Shown: piece after piece, positions 1-5,418 of the stretch | Layout of the letters: each line of letters begins with the position of its first letter | How positions within the stretch are numbered: position 1 is the first letter of the stretch | Assembly (NCBI GenBank): GCA_021784715.1 | Contig: JAJYHP010000022.1 | Location: 1 to 7,280 of the forward strand | DNA from: a bacterium | GTDB lineage: Bacteria > Eremiobacterota > Eremiobacteria > Baltobacterales > Baltobacteraceae | Direction: 5' to 3' | DNA length: 7,280 bases | Notes under the pieces: generated by a model | Database searches by the model: none | What the model saw: only the letters and a program-made list of their open reading frames with translations | What the model was told of the DNA's origin: nothing | Translations under genes and position numbers: made by a program

Positions 1-53
1 GTCCGTCCGGAGCGAAGCGGGAAATGGCAATGACGCAATCGCGAGGCGACACG

Positions 54-317
54 ATGCTGGAGATCAAGGTCAAGCCGGGATCGAAGCGGCCGGGCGTTTC
101 GCGCGATGGCGAGCGGCTGGTCGTTGCGGTCGCGGCGCGGGCGATCGAGGGCGCGGCGAACGAGGGCGCGCTCGACGCGCTTGCGGAGGCATTGGGCGTC
201 GCGCCGTCGCGATTAGCGATCGCGCGCGGTCACCGAGGACGGCTAAAAACCATCGTCGTCTCCGGGCTTACGCCCGAGGAAGTGCGCGCGCGCGTATCGA
301 GCATCGCGAGCGCATAA
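54..317 (+). CDS. DUF167 (YggU-family) protein
   Basis: Small protein of 87 residues from this start, matching the DUF167/YggU family, whose members are about 75-100 residues long and have no settled biochemical role. Visible family features are the opening beta strand with KVKPGSKR (residues 5-12), the block EGAANEGALDALAEALGV (32-49) containing the conserved Ala-Asn, and the basic G-x-x-x-R-x-K segment GHRGRLKTIVVSG (59-71). I chose ATG at 54 because GAGG at 43-46 lies 7 bases upstream and the family homology begins at once. In-frame ATGs at 24 and 30 are alternatives adding 10 or 8 residues; the one at 30 overlaps a TGA (31-33) in another frame, which could mean coupling to an upstream gene lying off the window. 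It converges on the ftcD-like gene with a 34-base gap. The family call is fairly secure; the start is less so. Confidence 0.85.
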   Translation: MLEIKVKPGSKRPGVSRDGERLVVAVAARAIEGAANEGALDALAEALGVAPSRLAIARGHRGRLKTIVVSGLTPEEVRARVSSIASA

Positions 318-351
318 CGGTGGCGCCTCGGCCGGAGGAAAAGAGGCCCGC

Positions 352-1230
352 TTACGAGCGCGGCGTTGAGGAATCCGTGGAGACGCTCTCATCGAGTGCG
401 AGGTAGTCTGCGACCGCATCGTCGAGTGCGTCGCGCGGAATGAGACCGATTAGCTCGCTTCTTCCTAACGTTATGCCACGCTTTGCAGCGGCCGCTTCGG
501 CGCTGCGTCGCAGCTGCATCGGCGAGGTCGCGCGATACTGCGTGATATTGAACGAGAGTTGCACGCGTCCGTCGTCGAGCCGAAAGGCGAGCGCGCGAAT
601 GCCGGGAAGGCCGCCGCCGCGTTCGCGCAGCTCGGCGGCGATCGCTCTCCCCGCTGCGATATCCTCGCTCTCGAGCTCGATATTCCAAGCGACGAGAATC
701 TCGCGCGCGCCGACCGCGATCGCGCCGGCACTTTCGTGAGCGGGGATATCGCCGAAATCGGGGCGGTCGTTCCGCGCGAAGCGAGCCGCGAGCCCCTCGA
801 AGCCGTCGCGCCGGGCGTTGGCGAGCAATCGTCGCTCGGGAATCAGTGCGGCTTCGCCGTACAGGAAGCTCGGAATTCCCTCGCGTCGCCAAATTTCGCG
901 TGCGGCGCTGCGAGCGAGATCGACCGCCTCGGCCATCGGTGCGTCGCCGAGGGGAATGAAGGGCAGCACGTCGAGTGCGCCGATGCGCGGATGGAGGCCG
1001 TGGTGCGAACGCAGGTCGATGCGTTCGCGGGCGACGCGTGCGAGCGCGAGCGCCGCTCGGAGCAGGCATTCGGCCTCTCCCACGATCGTGAGAACGCTGC
1101 GGTGGTGCGCCGCGTCGGAACTACGGTCGAGAACGCGCGCGCCCGTCGCTTCGACCGCTTCGACGGCCAGGCGTATCGTTTCGTCGTTACGCCCCTCGGA
1201 GAGATTGGGGACGAGTTCGAAGAGATGCAC
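352..1230 (-). CDS. ftcD: Glutamate formimidoyltransferase (formiminotransferase domain protein)
   Basis: Protein of 292 residues covering the two formiminotransferase subdomains and no cyclodeaminase domain. The family transfers a formimino group between N-formimino-glutamate and tetrahydrofolate, joining histidine breakdown to one-carbon metabolism in the cytoplasm. Motifs seen are VPNLSEGR (7-14), HHGLHPRIGALDVLPF (76-91), FLYGEAA (122-128), GAIAVGAREILVAWNIEL (169-186) and the strand VQLSFNI (223-229). By memory alignment with mammalian FTCD, His80 in LHPR corresponds to the catalytic His82. The start is GTG at 1230-1228, because the family N-terminus (hydrophobic strand, then VPN-SEGR) begins right there. 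It lies 5 bases after the radA stop, so translation is probably coupled; a GAGGTG stretch in the radA tail is about 14 bases upstream, rather far. The last 12 or so residues (from Ser282) are a Ser/Thr-rich tail that I cannot assign. No other hut gene is in the window, so a role in histidine breakdown is inferred from family only. Confidence 0.92.
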   Translation of the reverse strand: MHLFELVPNLSEGRNDETIRLAVEAVEATGARVLDRSSDAAHHRSVLTIVGEAECLLRAALALARVARERIDLRSHHGLHPRIGALDVLPFIPLGDAPMAEAVDLARSAAREIWRREGIPSFLYGEAALIPERRLLANARRDGFEGLAARFARNDRPDFGDIPAHESAGAIAVGAREILVAWNIELESEDIAAGRAIAAELRERGGGLPGIRALAFRLDDGRVQLSFNITQYRATSPMQLRRSAEAAAAKRGITLGRSELIGLIPRDALDDAVADYLALDESVSTDSSTPRS

Positions 1231-1235
1231 GAGCG

Positions 1236-2543
1236 CTAACCCAGCACCTCGGCGATCGCCGAACCGATATCGGGAAAGCGCTCCGCGCTGATGTGTACGC
1301 CGTATCCCAATCGCTTTGCCTCCGCCGCGCGCCTCGAGGCCGCGCTCACGGCGCGCACCTCGCCGGAGAGCCCGAGCTCGCCGTAGGCGACGACATCCGC
1401 TCCGACGGCGCGGTCGCGCAGCGAGGACGCAATCGCGAGGGCGATACCGAGATCTGCCGCGGGTTCGCTGACGCGCAGCCCGCCGGCGACCGAGGCGTAG
1501 ATATCGTGCGATCCGAGCATCATGCCGGCGCGTCGTTCGAGAACGGCGATAATCATCGCGAGGCGCGCCGGATCGAGATTGTTCGCCAAGCGGCGCGGCG
1601 TGCCGAAGCTGCTCTCGCCAACGAGCGCTTGCACTTCGACGAGCACCGGGCGCGAGCCGAGAATCGAGGCGACGACGCAGCTGCCGCTCGGCCGAGCATC
1701 GCGCCCGGCGAGAAAGATTTCGGAGGGGTTCGCCACATCGTGGAGCCCGTCGTCGTGCATGGAGAAGACGCAGATTTCATCGATCGAACCGAAACGATTT
1801 TTATAGGCGCGGAGAATGCGATAATCGCCCTGAACCTCACCCTCGAAATAGAGCACGGTATCGACGAGATGTTCGAGCAGGCGCGGCCCGGCGATACTGC
1901 CGTCTTTGGTGACGTGGCCGACGATGAAGGTCGCACAGCCGGTTCGCTTCGAGAACTCCACGAGCGCCTGGGTGCAGTCGCGCACCTGGCCGACGCTTCC
2001 GGCGTAGCTCTCGCTCTCGGGCAGGCGAACGGTTTGAATCGAATCGACGATCATCGCGCGCGGTCCGATGCGCGCGGCGGCATCGAGAACGGCGTGGAGA
2101 TCGGTCTCGGGAAAGAGCAGCAACGACGAATCGATTTTCAACCGCGCGGCGCGCAATTTCACTTGTGCGGCGGACTCTTCGCCGCAAACGTAGAGCACCG
2201 GGCCGGCGAGTTGAAGGCGCGCGGCGATCTGGAGCAAGAGCGTCGATTTGCCGGCGCCGGGTGGGCCGCCGACGAGCGTCACGCTTCCCGGAACGATGCC
2301 GCCGCCGAGCACGACATCGAACTCCGGCATGCCGGTCGCGATACGAACGTGATGCGCGCTCTCGACCTCGCGCAGCGGAATCGGTGCCACGCTCGGCCCG
2401 CGCATCGAGCGAATCGGGCGCGCCGCCTCGCGCGGCCGTTCCTCGAAGGTGTTCCATGCCGAGCATTGCGGGCAACGCCCGAGCCAACGCGCGGATTCAA
2501 ATCCGCACGCGCTACAGAAGAACACCGCTCGGGTTTTGGCCAT
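1236..2543 (-). CDS. radA: DNA repair/recombination protein RadA (Sms)
   Basis: RadA/Sms, a RecA-like ATPase that helps process and branch-migrate recombination intermediates. From ATG at 2543 it has 435 residues, close to the usual 450. The order is complete: an N-terminal C4 zinc finger (Cys10, Cys13, Cys24, Cys27 in CSACG...CPQC), the RecA-type core with Walker A GGPPGAGKST (92-101) and a Walker B strand ending MIVDSIQTV (164-172), the RadA-specific KNRFG (248-252), and a C-terminal Lon-protease-like domain with DIYASVAGGLRVSEPAADLG (347-366) and GELGLSGEVRAVS (388-400). The reading frame stays open to an upstream GTG/ATG-type start at 2591, but that adds 16 Arg-rich residues before the conserved MAKTRAVFFC start, so I prefer 2543; a purine-rich AAGAGAG stretch lies about 5 bases upstream. 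It is divergent from the first carotenoid gene (82-base gap) and is followed closely by the ftcD-like gene. Nothing looks broken. Confidence 0.97.
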   Translation of the reverse strand: MAKTRAVFFCSACGFESARWLGRCPQCSAWNTFEERPREAARPIRSMRGPSVAPIPLREVESAHHVRIATGMPEFDVVLGGGIVPGSVTLVGGPPGAGKSTLLLQIAARLQLAGPVLYVCGEESAAQVKLRAARLKIDSSLLLFPETDLHAVLDAAARIGPRAMIVDSIQTVRLPESESYAGSVGQVRDCTQALVEFSKRTGCATFIVGHVTKDGSIAGPRLLEHLVDTVLYFEGEVQGDYRILRAYKNRFGSIDEICVFSMHDDGLHDVANPSEIFLAGRDARPSGSCVVASILGSRPVLVEVQALVGESSFGTPRRLANNLDPARLAMIIAVLERRAGMMLGSHDIYASVAGGLRVSEPAADLGIALAIASSLRDRAVGADVVAYGELGLSGEVRAVSAASRRAAEAKRLGYGVHISAERFPDIGSAIAEVLG

Positions 2544-2625
2544 CCTCGCTCTCTTCGCGCGCGTGCGACGAGCGTCCCGTGCGCCGGGCAACCGCGCGCG
2601 CGCCGTGCGGGTTACCCGCAGCGAG
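2544..2625. promoter_or_regulatory. Divergent intergenic region radA / carotenoid cluster with 15-base dyad
   Basis: This 82-base gap lies between the outward-facing starts of radA and the first carotenoid desaturase, so it should hold (parts of) both promoters. I could not recognise convincing -35/-10 boxes in either direction; the stretch is very GC-rich with runs of GCGC. At 2606-2620 there is a perfect inverted repeat, TGCGGGT-T-ACCCGCA, with 7-base arms and one central base, ending 5 bases before the desaturase ATG. It could bind a dimeric regulator or, as RNA, partly occlude the ribosome site. Role as a regulatory region is inferred from layout; the dyad itself is directly seen. Confidence 0.4.
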
Positions 2626-4104
2626 ATGAGCGCAGCATCGTCGAGGCATATCGCGATCGTGGGGGCAGGCGTCGCCGGGTTGACCGCGGCAGCCCTGCTC
2701 GCGCATCGTGGCTATCGCGTGAGCCTCTTCGAGAAGCAGAGCGTCCCAGGTGGGCGCGCCGCCGCGATGACGTGGGATGGATTCACCTTCGATCTCGGCC
2801 CGACGCTCCTCTTTATGCCCGACGTCTATCGCGAAGCTTTCGCGAGCTGGGGCGGTGATTTCGATCGTGAGGTGCCGATGCTGCGCCTCCGTCCGAATTA
2901 TCGGCTCAACTACGCCGACGGAAACGAGTTGGTCATTTCCTCGCTCCTCTCCGAGACCATGCGCTCGCTCGAAGCGTTCGCTCCCGGTTCGAGCCGTGGG
3001 TTTCTGCGCTATTTCGCGGATGCCGCCTATGCCTACCAACGCTCGCGGCGTCTCTTCGTCGGCGAGCGCATTCGGTCGTTCGCGCATTTTCTTTCATCCG
3101 AACGGATCGCCGCGCTCTTTTCGACCGGAGCCTTTCGGCGCCTCGGCGCGCAGGCGTCGCGGAGCTTCGGCGATCCGCGCGTCGCCGGAGCCTTTTCGTT
3201 TCAATCGATGTACCTCGGGATGTCGCCCTTCGATGCACCGTTGCTCTATCGGCTCTTGCTCTTTACCGAACTCGGCGAAGGCATTTTCTTTCCGTTCGGC
3301 GGCATCGGCGCGCTCCCGCGCGCGCTCGATCGCGCCGCGCGCGGCAACGGTGCGCACCTGCGATACGAGACGGAGATTGCGGGGGTCGAACGGCACGGCA
3401 ATCGCGTCGTCGCGCTGCGCACCGCGGGCGGCGAACGCATCGAATGCGATGCGCTGCTCCTCAACGCCGACCTTCCCTACGCCTACGATCGGCTCCTCGG
3501 CGAACCGAAGCATCGCTCGCTGCGCATGCGCCATACGCCCTCGGCGTTGCTCGTCTACGCCGCGCTGGAAGAGCGGTACGACGATCTGCTCCACCATGAG
3601 TTCTTGATGCCGAGCGATCTGCGCGCGACCTGCGACGATATTTTCCGGCGCGGCCGGATTCCCGAGGACCCGGCGATCTATCTCTGCGCTCCGAGTGCGA
3701 CCGATCCGTCAATGGCACCGCCGGGAAAAGAAGCGCTCTATCTGCTCGTCCCGGCTCCCTCGCTCGATGGGGTCGTCGATTGGGCCGGCGATCGCGGGGC
3801 GATCGTGGAGCGAGCGTTGCGCATCGTCGAGGAGCGGCGCTTGCCCGGGCTCCGGTCGCGCATCCGTTGGGTGCGATCCCGAACGCCACTGGAGTTTCAA
3901 AACGAACTCTTTCTCAATCGCGGTTCGGCGTTCGGGCTCTCGCACGACGTCTTGCAAATTGGGCCGATGCGTCCCGATAACCGGCACGCGACGCTCGAGA
4001 ATTGTTATTTCGCCGGTGCCTCGACGCGCCCGGCGACGGGTTTGCCGCTCGTGACGCTCGGTGCGTTGCAGAGCGTCGAACGTCTCTGCGAGGAGCTTGG
4101 ATGA
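2626..4104 (+). CDS. Carotenoid desaturase/oxidase, CrtN/CrtI family (first copy)
   Basis: FAD-dependent phytoene-desaturase-family enzyme of 492 residues, the normal length. It would act at the membrane surface on a colourless or partly desaturated carotenoid, introducing double bases of unsaturation or oxidising an end group. The N-terminal Rossmann motif is GAGVAG (13-18) with the acidic end of the second strand at LFEK (34-37), followed by PGGRA (41-45) and FDLGPTLLFM (55-64). Further along are FQSMYLGMSPFDAP (192-205) and FFPFGGIGALPRAL (221-234). The C-terminal FAD signature is YFAGASTRPATGLPLV (461-476). ATG at 2626 begins 10 residues before the FAD motif; its ribosome site is weak, and in-frame GTG at 2605 is a poorer alternative. 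It opens the rightward carotenoid cluster; its TGA overlaps the ATG of a tiny ORF leading into the synthase gene. The GASTxPxTGLP form resembles CrtN-type (C30) enzymes, but substrate and product cannot be read from sequence. A hydroxysqualene dehydroxylase-like role (HpnE) is less likely with only one synthase gene present. Confidence 0.9.
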   Translation: MSAASSRHIAIVGAGVAGLTAAALLAHRGYRVSLFEKQSVPGGRAAAMTWDGFTFDLGPTLLFMPDVYREAFASWGGDFDREVPMLRLRPNYRLNYADGNELVISSLLSETMRSLEAFAPGSSRGFLRYFADAAYAYQRSRRLFVGERIRSFAHFLSSERIAALFSTGAFRRLGAQASRSFGDPRVAGAFSFQSMYLGMSPFDAPLLYRLLLFTELGEGIFFPFGGIGALPRALDRAARGNGAHLRYETEIAGVERHGNRVVALRTAGGERIECDALLLNADLPYAYDRLLGEPKHRSLRMRHTPSALLVYAALEERYDDLLHHEFLMPSDLRATCDDIFRRGRIPEDPAIYLCAPSATDPSMAPPGKEALYLLVPAPSLDGVVDWAGDRGAIVERALRIVEERRLPGLRSRIRWVRSRTPLEFQNELFLNRGSAFGLSHDVLQIGPMRPDNRHATLENCYFAGASTRPATGLPLVTLGALQSVERLCEELG

Positions 4105-4130
4105 CTCCGGGCAAACCCCAACCCACGTGA
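4101..4130 (+). CDS. Candidate 9-codon coupling minicistron (or remnant of the synthase start)
   Basis: A tiny ORF encoding MTPGKPQPT. Its ATG (4101-4103) overlaps the TGA (4102-4104) of the desaturase gene as ATGA, and its own TGA (4128-4130) overlaps the in-frame GTG (4127-4129) of the synthase as GTGA. It has the strongest ribosome-binding site of the junction: GAGGAG at 4090-4095, 5 bases before the ATG, whereas the synthase GTG has none nearby. It could therefore act as a relay that delivers ribosomes to the synthase start. The alternative is that the synthase truly begins at 4101 and one base has been lost (or missed in sequencing) in the C-rich stretch 4116-4124, since adding one base would join the frames. 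The geometry is seen directly; either function is inferred. Confidence 0.35.
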   Translation: MTPGKPQPT

Positions 4131-4975
4131 AGGCACCGGAGGATCTCGCTCGCTCCGCCCGTTGGTGTGCGCAGGTCATGCGCGTGCATGCGAAGAGCTT
4201 TTATTTCAGCACGCGCGTCCTACCGCGCGCGAAGCGCGAAGCGGTGGAAGCGCTCTACGGACTCTTTCGCAGCGCCGACGACCTCGCCGACGAACCCGGA
4301 CCGACGCCCGAAGAGCGCCGTGCGGGTTTCGCCGCGATACGTGCGAGCGTTGCGGCGATCGTTCGCGGGGAGGATGCGAGCGATGCACCGTGGGGAGCCG
4401 CGGTCGCCCGAGCGCTCGCGCGTTTCCCGATCGCGATCGACGATATCCTCGCGCTCGTCGCCGGCTGCGAGAGCGATTTAGATCCGCAGCCGATCGCGAC
4501 GTACGCGGAGTTAGAGCGATACGCGCGCGCGGTCGCCGGAACGGTGGGGCGTTGCTCGATGGCGATTCTCGGAGCGAGCGACGACGATTCGCTCGCACGC
4601 GGCGAACGCTTGGGAATCGCGATGCAATACACGAACGTCCTGCGCGATGTCGCCGAGGACGAGCGGAACGGGCGTATCTATCTCCCCGAGCGAGAAGTCG
4701 AGCGCGTCGGGCGACGCGAGGTGATGCGCGCGCTCGCGGAGCTCGCACGGAACGATTATCGGGAGGCGCGCGTTCTCGCCGCGCGGGTGCCGAACGACGG
4801 CTCGCGCTGGGCGCTGTTAGCGACTGCAGATATCTACGGCGGCATCATCGACGAGGTGGAACGCCGCGGATTTCATCCCGAAGCGGGGCGAGCGGTCGTG
4901 CCGACTCCGGCAAAACTCGCGCGTGCGGCGCGTTGCTGGGTGCGCGCCTACACCGGTTTTGCGAGCATGAAGTAA
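4127..4975 (+). CDS. Squalene/phytoene synthase family protein (CrtM/CrtB type)
   Basis: Head-to-head prenyl synthase of 282 residues (family usually 280-310) that condenses two farnesyl or geranylgeranyl diphosphates to (diapo)phytoene, the first committed carotenoid step. Seen are HAKSFYFSTRVLP (21-33), the first Asp-rich motif DDLADE (51-56) after the LYGLFRSA helix, GTVGRCSMAILG (138-149), the second Asp-rich motif in NVLRDVAEDERNGRIYLP (170-187; Asp174 and Asp178), and YGGIIDEVERRGF (237-249). Both metal-binding motifs are intact, so it should be active. The start is uncertain: GTG 4127 keeps the homologous ARWCAQVMRVHAKSF helix whole; ATG 4178 would cut into it; the ATG at 4101 with a good ribosome site is out of frame. 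Translation probably depends on the desaturase gene just upstream. Its 3' end overlaps the end of the leftward membrane-protein gene by 28 bases. C30 versus C40 product cannot be told; the two-desaturase setting leans to C30 (CrtM-like). A squalene synthase is a less likely reading. Confidence 0.92.
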   Translation: MKAPEDLARSARWCAQVMRVHAKSFYFSTRVLPRAKREAVEALYGLFRSADDLADEPGPTPEERRAGFAAIRASVAAIVRGEDASDAPWGAAVARALARFPIAIDDILALVAGCESDLDPQPIATYAELERYARAVAGTVGRCSMAILGASDDDSLARGERLGIAMQYTNVLRDVAEDERNGRIYLPEREVERVGRREVMRALAELARNDYREARVLAARVPNDGSRWALLATADIYGGIIDEVERRGFHPEAGRAVVPTPAKLARAARCWVRAYTGFASMK

Positions 4976-5394
4976 ATGATGGAGAAGAGGGCGAGGGTGA
5001 CCGTCCAGCCGACGATGCTCCACGCGAGGAAGGGACGCGTCAGGGCCGCGCTCTCTCCGGCGCGGGCGCGCCGCTCCATATGGATCTCGATCGGTACGAG
5101 GACGGCGAGCCAGAGCACGCCGCTCGCAATGGCGATCGCGAGCGCATCGCGCGTCCACAGGGTCTGCCACGGGTCGATGCCGAGCCGCGCGGCCAACGCG
5201 AGCCCGCTCGTGATGACCGCAGATCCGAAAATCAGGGTAAAGATGATATCCGTGAAGAGAATCTCGCGAACGGCGAAGCGGCGAAGCCGCTCGTCGCCGG
5301 AACGAAAGGCGCGGGTTGCCCAGATGCCGGTGACGACGAAGTTCCCGAGCCACAGGACGCCCGCTGCGACGTGGAGGCTTTCGAGAATCGGCAT
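4948..5394 (-). CDS. DUF2269-like four-helix integral membrane protein
   Basis: Protein of 148 residues with four clear hydrophobic segments at about 7-28, 47-70, 83-105 and 121-146, separated by short charged loops such as RSGDERLRR (31-39) and HMERRARAGES (105-115). No signal peptide separate from helix 1. The opening LHVAAGVLWLGNFVVTGIW (7-25) and the later PWQTLW (75-80) and VPIEIHMERR (100-109) resemble the DUF2269 family of predicted membrane proteins, whose function is unknown; the family call is by remembered pattern. Start is ATG at 5394, because hydrophobic family-like sequence begins there while the longer open frame upstream (to 5841) is antisense to the second desaturase. No clear ribosome site is seen. 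It is the only leftward gene inside the rightward carotenoid cluster: 3' ends overlap the synthase by 28 bases, and starts diverge from the second desaturase with 24 bases between. The position suggests, but does not show, a link to carotenoid making or membrane placement. Confidence 0.8.
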   Translation of the reverse strand: MPILESLHVAAGVLWLGNFVVTGIWATRAFRSGDERLRRFAVREILFTDIIFTLIFGSAVITSGLALAARLGIDPWQTLWTRDALAIAIASGVLWLAVLVPIEIHMERRARAGESAALTRPFLAWSIVGWTVTLALFSIIYFMLAKPV

Positions 5395-5418
5395 AGCGCG
5401 CGGTTCGGAGCGCTCGGC

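Noticed and set aside
1..33. Possible tail of an upstream gene ending VRPERSGKWQ-stop at 31-33
   Set aside because: Ten residues are too few to identify a gene, although the ATGA overlap with ATG 30 is suggestive.
325..347. GCCTC/GAGGC and CCTC/GAGG pairings between the convergent DUF167 and ftcD genes
   Set aside because: Arms are only 4-5 bases and there is no adequate T-run after a stem on either strand; not enough to call a terminator.
559..1239. 226-codon rightward open frame opposite the formiminotransferase gene
   Set aside because: The opposite strand carries all formiminotransferase motifs; this frame shows none and has shadow-like composition.
2544..2591. N-terminal extension of radA to 2591
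   Set aside because: The added 16 residues are Arg/Ala-rich and unlike RadA proteins, which begin just before the zinc finger as at 2543.
1293..2858. 521-codon rightward open frame opposite radA
   Set aside because: It is antisense to a clear radA; the translation is rich in Arg, Glu, Asp, Ala and His without any recognisable fold or motif, as expected for the shadow frame of a GC-rich gene.
4113..4126. Programmed -1 frameshift joining ATG 4101 to the synthase frame
   Set aside because: The frame relation is right for -1, but no X-XXY-YYZ heptamer fits: AAA-CCC preceded by C would not re-pair well after slipping.
4162..5418. Long in-frame upstream extension of the second desaturase (893-codon open frame)
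   Set aside because: The extension overlaps the synthase in another frame and the membrane-protein gene antisense; it is Arg-rich and lacks domains. Family homology and a good ribosome site start at 5419.
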